Shown here: in pieces, positions 42,937 to 52,301 of the stretch
How positions within the stretch are numbered: position 1 is the stretch's first letter
How the letters are laid out: each line of letters opens with the position of its first letter
Assembly (NCBI GenBank): GCA_964429485.1
Contig: CAYSBW010000005.1
Coordinates: 11,020 to 75,019, forward strand
Reading direction: 5' to 3'
Origin: JAPLKB01 sp964429485
GTDB taxonomy: Bacteria; Desulfobacterota; Syntrophorhabdia; Syntrophorhabdales; Syntrophorhabdaceae
DNA length: 64,000 nucleotides
Notes under the pieces: generated by a model
Database searches by the model: none
What the model was told of the DNA's origin: nothing
Seen by the model: the letters and a program-made list of their open reading frames with translations, nothing else
Program-made: the position numbers and the translations under genes

Positions 42937-44424
42937 ATGGCTGAAGAAGAAAAAAAGGCACAGGAAGCACAAGCATCGCAGGTGGTTGAAGAAACATCTC
43001 TGCTTGATGAGATTGTACAGGCAACTCGCATGAAACCGACGGATGAAGGTTATTCCATGACAAAGCAGGGCCTGCAGATTTTTATTGATGAGCTCCTTAA
43101 GCCCGGCAGAGAAGTGGATAAGGTAACGCAAGCTACCGTGGATGATATGATAGCAAATCTTGATCAGAAGCTCAGTGCACAGATGAACGAGATACTTCAC
43201 AATGATCAATTCCAAAAGCTTGAATCAGCTTGGCGTTCACTCAAGTTTTTTGTCGATAAAACAGATTTCAGAGAGAATATAAAGATCGAAATGATTAATG
43301 CTACCAAACAGGATCTTCTCGATGATTTTGAGGATTCTCCGGAAATAACAAAATCAGGTCTTTACAAAACGATATATACAAGTGAATATGGACAGTTTGG
43401 TGGCAAACCCTATGGTCTTATTGTCGGTAACTATGAATTCGGGCCTGGCGCACAGGACATTAAACTGCTTCAATCCATTGCAAGTGTTGCGACAATGTCC
43501 CATGCGCCATTTATAGCTGCTGCCGGTTCCGAATTTTTTGGACTTGAAAGTTTTTCAGGGCTTCCCAATCTTAAAGATTTGAAATCTATCTTTGAAATGC
43601 CCCAATATGTCAAATGGCAATCATTCAGAGAAAGCGAGGATTCAAGAAATGTATCTCTTACGCTTCCACATTTTTTGTTGCGTCTTCCCTATGGTCCGGA
43701 GACCCAGCCAGTGAAAAGCTTTAATTATAAGGAAGATGTTGCAGATAACGACAAAAAGTTTCTCTGGGGCAACAGCGCCTTTGCCTTTGCCTCCAGGGTA
43801 AGTGACAGTTTTGCAAAATACCGCTGGTGTGCCAATATCATCGGTCCCCAGGGAGGGGGTGCAGTAGAGGACCTTCCCATCTATCAATATGAAGCCATGG
43901 GTGAAATGCAAACCAAGATACCTACTGAAATACTTGTCTCGGAACGTCGTGAATTTGAGCTTGCCGAAGAAGGTTTTATAGCCTTGACTATGCGTAAGGG
44001 AAGTGATAACGCAGCTTTTTTCTCAGCCAATTCCGTGCAGAAACCGAAGGTTTTTGCTAATACTCCTGAAGGCAAACAGGCGGAAACAAACTACAAACTC
44101 GGTACACAGCTTCCCTACACTTTTGTTATCAGCCGTCTTGCCCATTATATCAAAGTTATTCAAAGAGAAAACATCGGCACATGGAAAGATAAAAACGATA
44201 TAGAAAATGAGCTGAACAACTGGATAAGGCAATACATCGCAGATCAGGACAGTGTATCACCCGGAGTAAGGAGCAGACGTCCTTTAAGAAAAGCTCAAAT
44301 TATTGTTTCCGATGTTGAAGGAGATCCCGGATGGTACAGGGTAAACCTCATGGTTCAACCCCATTTTAAATATATGGGTGCTTCCTTTACCCTTTCTCTT
44401 GCCGGCAAACTAGATAAGAAATAG
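42937..44424 (+). CDS. tssC: T6SS sheath large subunit TssC (VipB)
   Basis: The 495-residue protein has all conserved TssC stretches: LDQKLSAQMNEILHNDQFQKLESAWRSLKFFVD, KPYGLIVGNYEF, FIAAAGSEFFGL, FLWGNSAFAFASRV and the C-terminal VEGDPGWYRVNLMVQPHFKYMGASFTLSL. It is a single full-length protein. It follows tssB by 13 bp with GGAGG. Confidence 0.97.
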   Translation: MAEEEKKAQEAQASQVVEETSLLDEIVQATRMKPTDEGYSMTKQGLQIFIDELLKPGREVDKVTQATVDDMIANLDQKLSAQMNEILHNDQFQKLESAWRSLKFFVDKTDFRENIKIEMINATKQDLLDDFEDSPEITKSGLYKTIYTSEYGQFGGKPYGLIVGNYEFGPGAQDIKLLQSIASVATMSHAPFIAAAGSEFFGLESFSGLPNLKDLKSIFEMPQYVKWQSFRESEDSRNVSLTLPHFLLRLPYGPETQPVKSFNYKEDVADNDKKFLWGNSAFAFASRVSDSFAKYRWCANIIGPQGGGAVEDLPIYQYEAMGEMQTKIPTEILVSERREFELAEEGFIALTMRKGSDNAAFFSANSVQKPKVFANTPEGKQAETNYKLGTQLPYTFVISRLAHYIKVIQRENIGTWKDKNDIENELNNWIRQYIADQDSVSPGVRSRRPLRKAQIIVSDVEGDPGWYRVNLMVQPHFKYMGASFTLSLAGKLDKK

Positions 44425-44613
44425 ATAGCGCTGAAATATGTGTATGTAAATAAAACCTTTTCAAACAGTTGGGAGTCATAAGCAAAAAAAGGGGGTTAGT
44501 CAATCTGATGAAATTTGTTTATTGAGAACAGAATCCTTTTAACATCAACTGTGAAAAATCAAAAAGCTGCGCATATTTGCGCTACTAAATAAAAAATAAG
44601 GAGGAAATTGGCT

Positions 44614-45099
44614 ATGGCAATGACAATTTATATGAAAGTTACTGGAAAAAATCAAGGTGAGATACAGGGGGACTGTACTCAACAGGGACGTGAAAACCTT
44701 ATAATGGGTTATGCCATGGATCACAACGTAGAAATTCCTCGTGATACGCATACCGGGCTCCCTACAGGTCAGAGGATACACAAACCCTTTGTTTTTAGTA
44801 CAAACATGGGTAAACATGTGCCCAAATTGTTTCAGGCTTGTTGTTCAGGCGAGCACCTTGACGTGGAAATTACTTTTTTCAGAATCAGCGACAAGGGGCA
44901 GGAAGAGAAGTACTTTACCATCAAGATGAAAGAAGCCATTGTTGTTAATACCAGAGAATGGTTTCCCTTTACCTTCCTTGAAGAAAACAAACCATACAAA
45001 CATATGTTGGATATATCATTTACTTATGAAGACATTATCTGGACTTATACACCTGACGGAATAGAGGCGGAAGACAACTGGAAAGCACCGAAAGCATAA
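44614..45099 (+). CDS. hcp: T6SS inner-tube protein Hcp (TssD)
   Basis: The ATG at 44614 is preceded by AAGGAGG at 9 nt; a TTG two codons earlier is less likely. The 161-residue protein begins with MAMTIYMKVTGKNQGEIQGD and shows the Hcp barrel pattern with IPRDTHTGLPTGQRIHKPFVFS and DISFTYEDIIWTY. Hcp hexamers stack into the tube and carry small effectors. It has its own strong ribosome-binding site, a 189-bp upstream gap and a strong terminator after it, which fits separate high expression. Confidence 0.96.
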   Translation: MAMTIYMKVTGKNQGEIQGDCTQQGRENLIMGYAMDHNVEIPRDTHTGLPTGQRIHKPFVFSTNMGKHVPKLFQACCSGEHLDVEITFFRISDKGQEEKYFTIKMKEAIVVNTREWFPFTFLEENKPYKHMLDISFTYEDIIWTYTPDGIEAEDNWKAPKA

Positions 45100-45135
45100 G
45101 CAGCTACATTAACTCTAATCGGCATAAACAGAGTG

Positions 45136-45183
45136 CAGGAGGGTACGTATTTAAAACAAAAACCCTCCTGTATCATTTTTTTT
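45136..45183 (+). terminator. Intrinsic terminator after hcp
   Basis: CAGGAGGGT (45136-45144) pairs exactly with ACCCTCCTG (45162-45170) across a 17-nt loop, followed within six bases by eight T (45176-45183). It closes the tssJ-hcp unit and leaves tssE onward dependent on read-through or a further promoter. Confidence 0.75.
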
Positions 45184-45192
45184 ATTGCGCCA

Positions 45193-45612
45193 ATGAATAG
45201 TGAAACTCTTCTTGAAAGAATAAGAAATCTTGATAAGAGACTTGAAGAAATATCAGATCAGGAATCTCAGGGCAGTTTGTACTCCATACTCCAGCATCTC
45301 CGTAAAATTCTTAATACTCGCCAGGGCAGTGTCCTTATAGCCGATGACTATGGTATGCCTGATCTTACAAATTTTCCAGGTGAGAACCTTTCAGAGGCAG
45401 CTGAAGAGTTGGAAGAAATTATGAAAACTATTATACAAAGGTATGAGCCCCGCTTGACAAATGTAAAGATAAATTTTGAACCTGAAATCAACGATTATTC
45501 AACCTTGAGATTCAAATTGAACGCTGAAATCGTTACAAGAGAAGATACAAGAACCCCCGTGGTCTTTGAGACGGTTGTTACATCTGAAGGTATGGTAAGG
45601 GTAGATACATAA
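45193..45612 (+). CDS. tssE: T6SS baseplate protein TssE (gp25-like)
   Basis: The ATG at 45193 is taken as start because the frame upstream runs through the hcp terminator. The 139-residue protein has the GPW/gp25 pattern: LLERIRNLDKRLEE, SILQHLRKILNTRQGSVLIADDYGMPDLTNF with the conserved (E/Q)xR-like basic positions, and a closing beta part KFKLNAEIV-like. It contacts the first sheath ring in the baseplate wedge. There is no strong ribosome-binding site, in keeping with low copy number. Confidence 0.92.
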   Translation: MNSETLLERIRNLDKRLEEISDQESQGSLYSILQHLRKILNTRQGSVLIADDYGMPDLTNFPGENLSEAAEELEEIMKTIIQRYEPRLTNVKINFEPEINDYSTLRFKLNAEIVTREDTRTPVVFETVVTSEGMVRVDT

Positions 45613-45625
45613 TTGTGATATCATA

Positions 45626-47359
45626 ATGTTTAATAAATACTACGAAGAAGAATTACAAAATCTCAGACAGCTTGCTGTGGAGTTTTCCAGGGCTCATCCT
45701 GTAACAGCTCCTATGTTGAGTGGACCTACCATGGACCCCGATGCAGAGCGTCTCCTTCAGGGTACGGCCTTTTTGACCGGTCTTTTGCACCATAAGATAC
45801 GGAATGAATTTCCTAAACTTATTGATGAGGTTATTGATGTGATATTTCCTCATTACATAAGACCAGTGCCTTCGACATCGATTGTTTTATTCGAACCCAA
45901 ACCGAATGTACTTGAAATAGTGACTGTAAAAGAAGGTGTTGTCCTTTCGTCAAACAAGATTGATGGTACATTGTGTCAATTTCAAACCTGCTTTGAAATG
46001 GATATTCATCCTTTGCGCCAGATATCAACACAATTTTCCCGGACAGCAGGAAAAGGAATGCAGATAAGGCTGCTTATGGAATTGACGGGAATTGATCTGT
46101 CACGTTGGCGCCCTGAACATCTCTGCTTTTTTCTGGGAGGTACACATACCCAGGCAATGGATGTTTTTATGCTTCTCAACCATTCTTTAAGCAGGATTAT
46201 TCTCAAGCCTTCAGATGGTGGTGAAGAAATAATATTACCCTCTGATGCACTTAAAGCAACAGGATTTGACGTACAAAAACCCCTCCTCTTCTTTCCGGTT
46301 CAATCTTTTTCAGGTTACAGACTCTTGCAGGAGTATTTTATATTGCCGAGAAAGTTTACTTTTATGGACTTAACAGGATGGGAAAAATGGACGAATCGCG
46401 GTAAAGGCAAAAAGTTTGAGATTTTACTCGAATTTGACGAAACCACCGATACAACATTGCACATAACAAATGATACTTTTATCATAAATGCTGTGCCTGT
46501 AATCAACCTTTTCCGTTATGAAATGGACCCGATTATTTTTGACCACAAGACAGAAAAGTTAAAGATCATGCCATCTCTTGAATATCCGGATCATTACCAG
46601 GTTTTTGATATAGAGAGTGTAACAGGCTATGAACAGGGCAGTATTTCAAAAAAGGAATATCTTCCTCTTTCTCTCTTTAAGGGGTCGGGAAAGGACAGAC
46701 ATGTATATCAGATAATCAGATCAAGATCACCGGTAAATAACAACCCTGAGGTATATCTTTCATTTGCCTATATGCATGATATGCCGGAACCCAGGGAGGA
46801 GACCCTTTCCCTGACAGTGATATGCACTAACGGTAATTTACCGGAGAGACTTCAGATTGGAGATATATGCAAAGCCACTTTTAATTCACCTGAAATGCTT
46901 ACCTTCAGAAATATACTGCCCCCCACCTTTGCAGTTGATCCGCCGACAGATCAGGATGCTGTGTGGAGGCTTATTTCTCATCTTTCACTCAATTACCTAC
47001 CTATGGCAAATAAAGAAAATCTCAAAGAACTTCTCAGTCTTTATGTATCACTGGAAGACAGGGACAAAGCAAGACTGGCTGCCAATCTGAAAAGAATTGA
47101 GGGGATACTCAACCTCCGCACTGAACCCTATGACCATCTCTTCAGGGGAAGGATTATGCGAGGTCAGAAGATTGAAATGACGGTTCGTCATGATCAATTT
47201 GCAGGCATAGGTGATTTATACCTCTTCGGTTGCATTATGGACCGTTTTTTCAGTGCATACAGCAGTATGAATACCTTTACTCAGTTTAGTATGAAAGAAG
47301 TTCAGACCGGGGAAATATATCAATGGCCGATAAAGACAGGGGACAGACTTCTCAGCTAA
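45626..47359 (+). CDS. tssF: T6SS baseplate protein TssF
   Basis: The 577-residue protein begins with the family opening MFNKYYEEELQNLRQLAVEFSRAHP and has DPDAERLLQGTAFLTGLLHHKI and FPHYIRPVPS, all TssF hallmarks. TssF dimers with TssG and TssE make the baseplate wedge. It follows tssE by 13 bp and overlaps tssG by 37 bp. Confidence 0.96.
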   Translation: MFNKYYEEELQNLRQLAVEFSRAHPVTAPMLSGPTMDPDAERLLQGTAFLTGLLHHKIRNEFPKLIDEVIDVIFPHYIRPVPSTSIVLFEPKPNVLEIVTVKEGVVLSSNKIDGTLCQFQTCFEMDIHPLRQISTQFSRTAGKGMQIRLLMELTGIDLSRWRPEHLCFFLGGTHTQAMDVFMLLNHSLSRIILKPSDGGEEIILPSDALKATGFDVQKPLLFFPVQSFSGYRLLQEYFILPRKFTFMDLTGWEKWTNRGKGKKFEILLEFDETTDTTLHITNDTFIINAVPVINLFRYEMDPIIFDHKTEKLKIMPSLEYPDHYQVFDIESVTGYEQGSISKKEYLPLSLFKGSGKDRHVYQIIRSRSPVNNNPEVYLSFAYMHDMPEPREETLSLTVICTNGNLPERLQIGDICKATFNSPEMLTFRNILPPTFAVDPPTDQDAVWRLISHLSLNYLPMANKENLKELLSLYVSLEDRDKARLAANLKRIEGILNLRTEPYDHLFRGRIMRGQKIEMTVRHDQFAGIGDLYLFGCIMDRFFSAYSSMNTFTQFSMKEVQTGEIYQWPIKTGDRLLS

Positions 47360-48369
47360 AAGAAAAGCTTCTAAAGGAAGGTCACCACTATTCCTTTATC
47401 CAAACATGCCGTCTGTTGCTTTATCTTTTAGACAAAGAGTCCGGAATTACGGAAACAAGGGATGGCGAAGAGCCTTCCCGACATATACGCATAAGACCTG
47501 AACTTACTCTTGCTTTTCCTAAATCCGATGTGTCTGATGTAGAAATTTTTTCAGAAGAAAAAAACCTGTACAGAATTACAGCTACTTTTCTTGGTCTATA
47601 TGGCCCTTCATCTCCTCTGCCGACCTTCTATACGGAAGATCTTCTTACAGAACAGGCACATGATCATAGTATCAGCAGAGATTTTATTGATATCTTTAAT
47701 TCTCGAATATATAAAATGTTTTTTGAGTGCTGGGAATTTTCAAGATTATTTTATCAGTTATACGAGAAAAAAGATGATAAGACGTTGACGAGATTATTTT
47801 GCCTTATAGGTTTTGAAGGTGAAAAAATCAGGGAACTTATTAAAAATTCAGAGAGTCTTTTACGTTACACAGGTATTTTAAATCAACTCCCGCGCTCTGC
47901 TGAAGGTCTGCGTTCCCTTGTGGCAGGCAACATTGGTGTAAATAGAGTGCAGGTTATCCAGTGCGTTGAAAGAGTTGTCCCTATACCCTGGAAGCAGAGA
48001 TTTTCCCTTGGCGTTGGATGCAGCAGACTTGGTGAAGATTCCCATATAGGAGAAAGTATACTCGATAGTTCAGGCAAATTTTCTCTAAAAATAGGTCCTG
48101 TAGATTATGATACATATAAAAATCTCCTTCCTGATACTGATAATTTTCGTATAGTAAATCAAGTTGTCGGTGTTTATCTTGATCAACCTCTTTTATGGGA
48201 TATGGAGCTTCTTATTAAAGGTGAGGATACATCCATTGCCTGTCTTGGAGGTAATAACTGGTCAAGGCTTGGCTATGATGTATGGGCAGGCAACCCTCTG
48301 CCGGAAACGTACAGGGTAAAGTTCCCGGGCCCTCAATCAAACGCAGGGATCGGGCAAAGTCATTGTTAA
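47323..48369 (+). CDS. tssG: T6SS baseplate protein TssG
   Basis: The 348-residue protein has the TssG features: a polar start, FIQTCRLLLYLL, RIRPELTLAFPKSDVSDVEI, FLGLYGPSSPLPTFYTEDLL and a closing LGYDVWAG region. It completes the wedge with TssF. The ATG sits within the end of tssF, preceded by GGGGA. Confidence 0.95.
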   Translation: MADKDRGQTSQLKEKLLKEGHHYSFIQTCRLLLYLLDKESGITETRDGEEPSRHIRIRPELTLAFPKSDVSDVEIFSEEKNLYRITATFLGLYGPSSPLPTFYTEDLLTEQAHDHSISRDFIDIFNSRIYKMFFECWEFSRLFYQLYEKKDDKTLTRLFCLIGFEGEKIRELIKNSESLLRYTGILNQLPRSAEGLRSLVAGNIGVNRVQVIQCVERVVPIPWKQRFSLGVGCSRLGEDSHIGESILDSSGKFSLKIGPVDYDTYKNLLPDTDNFRIVNQVVGVYLDQPLLWDMELLIKGEDTSIACLGGNNWSRLGYDVWAGNPLPETYRVKFPGPQSNAGIGQSHC

Positions 48370-48493
48370 AGTTAAATATATGCAGTTCTAATCTATATTC
48401 TATGTCAGTCAAAATGGAAATGGATTTCAATTTTTTGGGATAGTATCTCTGGACAGGCCAAAAAAAGGCTCAAATAATTGACAGGAGGAAGAT

Positions 48494-51166
48494 ATGGTAC
48501 AGGTTGACATCAAATCGCTTCTTATGCATTTAAACGGGGTATGCACAAAGGCACTCCAGAATGCGGCAGGTCTTTGCGTATCAAGGATGCATTACGAGAT
48601 TACCGTGGAGCATTTCATTACAAAGGTACTTGAGGAACAGGGATCGGATATTCCATTGATTGTACAGCGATTCGGCATTGAAGTCGGGAAGATACAAAAG
48701 GCAATAGGACAGTCTCTTGAGGATTATAAAACAGGAAATGCCGCAAAACCTGTATTTTCACCGCAACTTCTTGACCTTGTCCAGGATGCATGGCTTATTG
48801 CTTCTGTTGATCTTTCAGAAAGGAAAGTACGCTCCGGGGCAATGCTGCTTGCCTTTCTTGCCAGACCAGCCCTTTATGCTTCGGGACGCTATGCTGACAT
48901 ATTCAGGGATATCAGCATGGATGCATTGAAAAAGGATTTCTGGGCTATTACAAAATCATCAATTGAAAATGAGGCAATACAGGGTGGAGCTGGTGCTCAG
49001 GAATCATCTCCTGTGAGAGGTGATGGTGGTTTTTTAAACCGTTTTTGTATGGATTTTACGAGAAGGGCCGCTGCCGGTGATATAGACCCTGTATTCGGAC
49101 GTGACAACGAAATCAGACAGATGATAGATATTCTTGGAAGAAGACGTAAAAATAACCCCATATGTGTGGGGGAACCCGGGGTAGGAAAGACCGCTGTGGT
49201 GGAAGGCCTTGCTTTAAGGATAATAAAGGATGATGTTCCAGATATGTTAAAAGGTGTTACACTCCTTGGTCTTGATATGGGCGCTCTTGAGGCAGGTGCG
49301 GGTGTAAAGGGAGAATTTGAAAACAGGCTTAAGGGTGTAATAAATGAGATAAAATCCTCTGAAAAGCCCATGATCCTTTTTATAGATGAAGCACATACGC
49401 TTGTAGGCGCAGGAGGGGCATCAAGTGGTGGCGATGCGGCAAATTTATTGAAGCCTGCCCTGGCCAGGGGTGAGCTGAAAACCGTTGCAGCAACTACTTG
49501 GACGGAATACAAGAAGTATTTTGAGAAAGACCCTGCACTGGCAAGGCGGTTTCAACTGGTTAAGCTCGACGAACCCGATGTTGACAGCACAATACTTATG
49601 CTGAGGGGTTTAAAAGAAAATTATGAAAAGGCACACAAGGTGGTTGTCAGGGATGATGCTGTGGAGACTGCTGCCCGATTCTCAGACAGATATATCACTG
49701 GAAGATTTTTGCCAGACAAGGCCATAGACCTCCTTGACACAAGCTGTGCAAGAGTAAAAATCAATCTTACAGCAAAACCTGTTGCTCTCGAAGCAAAAGA
49801 AAGAACGGTTGAAGCCCTGGAACGCGAAATAATGGCTTTGGACAGAGATAGACTCAACGGAGCTGATATTGATGAAGAGAAATATGAAGACGTTGTAAAG
49901 AAAAAAAATGAAGTATCGGGTGAAGCTGATACAATTCGCGAACGCTGGTTAAAGGAAAAAGAAGCGGTGCAGAAAGTGCTTGCCGTAAGAGATGAACTGC
50001 AGGCTCTTGCTCCGGATGACGCTGAGAAGAAAACCGCCCTTAAAGCCGGTCTTGATGCGGCGGAAAAGGAGCTTGTATCCATCCAGAAAGACAATCCCCT
50101 TATACGCATGGAAGTTGATCCCGAGGTGGTGGCACAGGTTGTTTCGGATTGGACCGGCATACCCCTGGGTAAAATGCTCAAGGACGAGGCTGAAACCATA
50201 ATCCATCTTGAAGAAAGACTTAAAGAGAGGATCAAGGGCCAGGATGCTGCCATGAGCGCACTTGCCGAGGTTATAAGGTCTGCAAAATCGGGACTTAAAA
50301 ACCCTACCCAGCCTATCGGTGTGTTCCTTTTTGTGGGGCCGAGCGGTACTGGTAAAACGGAATGCGGCCTTGTCCTGGCGGATTTACTGTTCGGCAGTGA
50401 AAAAAATGTTGTTACGATAAATATGAGTGAATTTCAGGAAAGCCATACGGTCAGCCGTCTCATAGGCTCTCCGCCGGGATATGTTGGATACGGCGAGGGT
50501 GGAATGCTTACCGAGGCTGTAAGGCAGCGTCCTTATTCCGTGGTACTCCTTGACGAGTCTGAAAAGGCCCATATAGATGTGATGAACCTGTTCTACCAGA
50601 TATTCGACAAAGGCATAGCAAACGACGGAGAAGGAAAGGAGATCAATTTCCGCAATACTATCATCATACTTACAAGCAACCTTGCATCGGATGTGATTCA
50701 GGAGATGACATCCGGTGAGGAAAAGTTCCCTGCCGATACCATTATGGGTGCCGTAAGACCGGTGCTTTCATCTCACTTCAAGCCTGCGCTGCTTGCCCGT
50801 ATGACCGTTATACCTTTTAATAACCTGAATACGGACGCCATGAAACTTATTGTAGAACTGAAACTCAAGAAGATTGAAAAGACATTGTTTGAAAACAACA
50901 GAATGATTATGACATACGCCCCTGCCGTAGCAGATGCCATAACTGCCCGCTGTACGGAAGTGGAGACCGGCGCGCGCAACATTGATTACATACTTAACGG
51001 AAATGTGCTGCCCAGATTGTCCCAGACAATCCTGACGCATATGAGCGAGGGCGGGATGCCTTCATCTGTGTATTTTGATGTGGCGGAGGATGGTTCCTTT
51101 ACTTTTGCTTTTAACGGTGAAACAAAGGAGGCAGAAAAAAAGACTAAAAAGAAAGGCAAGGCTTAA
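48494..51166 (+). CDS. clpV: T6SS sheath-recycling AAA+ ATPase TssH (ClpV)
   Basis: The 890-residue protein is a two-ring ClpB-type ATPase: N-terminal domain (about 1-150), first AAA+ with Walker A GEPGVGKTA near 225-233 and Walker B ILFIDEAHTL, a middle coiled-coil part (about 420-540), second AAA+ with Walker A GPSGTGKTE near 616-624 and VVLLDESEKAH. It pulls contracted TssB/TssC sheath apart for reuse. Its context in the tss cluster and the SPVRGDG-type linker favour ClpV over ClpB. From here on the base composition is visibly richer in GC than in tssF/tssM. Confidence 0.95.
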   Translation: MVQVDIKSLLMHLNGVCTKALQNAAGLCVSRMHYEITVEHFITKVLEEQGSDIPLIVQRFGIEVGKIQKAIGQSLEDYKTGNAAKPVFSPQLLDLVQDAWLIASVDLSERKVRSGAMLLAFLARPALYASGRYADIFRDISMDALKKDFWAITKSSIENEAIQGGAGAQESSPVRGDGGFLNRFCMDFTRRAAAGDIDPVFGRDNEIRQMIDILGRRRKNNPICVGEPGVGKTAVVEGLALRIIKDDVPDMLKGVTLLGLDMGALEAGAGVKGEFENRLKGVINEIKSSEKPMILFIDEAHTLVGAGGASSGGDAANLLKPALARGELKTVAATTWTEYKKYFEKDPALARRFQLVKLDEPDVDSTILMLRGLKENYEKAHKVVVRDDAVETAARFSDRYITGRFLPDKAIDLLDTSCARVKINLTAKPVALEAKERTVEALEREIMALDRDRLNGADIDEEKYEDVVKKKNEVSGEADTIRERWLKEKEAVQKVLAVRDELQALAPDDAEKKTALKAGLDAAEKELVSIQKDNPLIRMEVDPEVVAQVVSDWTGIPLGKMLKDEAETIIHLEERLKERIKGQDAAMSALAEVIRSAKSGLKNPTQPIGVFLFVGPSGTGKTECGLVLADLLFGSEKNVVTINMSEFQESHTVSRLIGSPPGYVGYGEGGMLTEAVRQRPYSVVLLDESEKAHIDVMNLFYQIFDKGIANDGEGKEINFRNTIIILTSNLASDVIQEMTSGEEKFPADTIMGAVRPVLSSHFKPALLARMTVIPFNNLNTDAMKLIVELKLKKIEKTLFENNRMIMTYAPAVADAITARCTEVETGARNIDYILNGNVLPRLSQTILTHMSEGGMPSSVYFDVAEDGSFTFAFNGETKEAEKKTKKKGKA

Positions 51167-51167
51167 C

Positions 51168-52037
51168 ATGAAGCCAGTTCAATATTTTATTTGTTTCATA
51201 GCCATTGCAATCATATTTGCAGCAGCCGGCTGCGGCGGCAAGAAGGGGGTTCTAAAGAGAGATTACAGCAGTGGCGGCCCGATCATACAGGTTGACCCTG
51301 CCATACTTCTTGTCGATGAGACACTCTGGCAAACGGTAAACGAAAATACGAAGAGAAAGGTGTACTTCAATGACCGTCTTACAATGGAAATACTTGAAAT
51401 TGATAAATCCGAGGCGTCTAAGGATATATCCTTCGTTCACAGGCCTGAAGATATAATAGGGTATGTCATGGAAGGAAGTTTTATCATTGCCGTTGGAAAG
51501 CAGACAAAACAGATAAACCAGGGGGGTGTATACATAATACCTTCCAATACACCCCACAACGTTATTGCATCAACATCAAAGGCAAAATTGATGAATGTCT
51601 ATACGCCGGCAAGAGAGGATTTGCGTCCAGGCCCGGAGGAAATACAGAGGTTTAACGAAAACGACATAAAAAGTTTTGTATATAAATGGTTCGGCCTTTT
51701 CGACGAAAAGGCATCTGCATATTCTTTAAGGGGTTTTCTTGCAGTACAGGGTTTGAATATGGAGCTTCCGGATATCAGGATAGGGTCTCAGGATACTTTT
51801 GAAAACTGGTATAAAATCCGATTAAATACAATTGACTGGAGTAGAAGTGAACTCGATACGGTCAGTATTGCCTTCAAGGGAAAAAAACAGTACTCAGCGG
51901 ATATTTCTCTCGTTGCAAGTGAGAGAAACTATAACGGGACGGTTGTAAAGAAAAAATTCAGGGAGAGCTGGATCATTATTGATACGGGAGAATTGTTGCC
52001 GAGAATATTGAGTCGGATTGTTCAGGAGATGAAATAA
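51168..52037 (+). CDS. Lipoprotein with cupin-like and NTF2-like domains, T6SS-linked
   Basis: The ATG at 51168 begins one base after the clpV stop; a longer frame upstream only shadows clpV. The 289-residue protein has a lipobox AAAGCGG (Cys22). Residues about 90-155 resemble a cupin barrel (DIIGYVMEGSFIIAVGKQTKQI, GGVYIIPSNTPHNVIAS), with the HN histidine and GxxxxxPxxxxH spacing of cupin motif 1-2. Residues about 165-285 (FVYKWFGLFDEKASAYSL, then ESWIIIDTGELLPRILSRI) look like the SnoaL/NTF2 fold seen in periplasmic Cds6-type domains. It is not a core T6SS gene; role unknown. A terminator follows. Confidence 0.8.
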   Translation: MKPVQYFICFIAIAIIFAAAGCGGKKGVLKRDYSSGGPIIQVDPAILLVDETLWQTVNENTKRKVYFNDRLTMEILEIDKSEASKDISFVHRPEDIIGYVMEGSFIIAVGKQTKQINQGGVYIIPSNTPHNVIASTSKAKLMNVYTPAREDLRPGPEEIQRFNENDIKSFVYKWFGLFDEKASAYSLRGFLAVQGLNMELPDIRIGSQDTFENWYKIRLNTIDWSRSELDTVSIAFKGKKQYSADISLVASERNYNGTVVKKKFRESWIIIDTGELLPRILSRIVQEMK

Positions 52038-52112
52038 AAAGCGCATTCAGCCGTTTGCAGGTCAAGGTTCTCAAGTGTTGTTGGGGAGCAGCCGGTCATT
52101 GGCTGAACAAGA

Positions 52113-52142
52113 ATGCCGAACTGCTTCGGCATAGGTTTTTTT
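52113..52142 (+). terminator. Intrinsic terminator between cupin lipoprotein and vgrG
   Basis: ATGCCGAA (52113-52120) pairs exactly with TTCGGCAT (52125-52132) around CTGC, followed by AGG and seven T (52136-52142). It separates the structural T6SS genes from the VgrG/adaptor island, which therefore needs its own promoter in the next 160 bp; I could not identify a clear one. Confidence 0.8.
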
Positions 52143-52301
52143 CAAGGCGACACCCGGCAAGAACGTATCGGATGTAAAAATAGAAAAACACACTGGTTAT
52201 GACAAACCGACAGATCAGGATCAAAGATATCGTAATGTTTGCGGAAACAGCAGGCCGGTTGATATGAAAATTGACTGCCGATTTTGTAAGGAGGCATGAA
52301 T

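Noticed and set aside
45133..45192. GTG start adding 20 residues to TssE
   Set aside because: Those codons lie in the stem and T-run of the hcp terminator, and the conserved TssE sequence begins after the ATG at 45193.
51075..51167. N-terminal extension of the cupin lipoprotein into clpV
   Set aside because: The extension is a highly basic shadow of clpV and would destroy the lipoprotein signal that starts at 51168.
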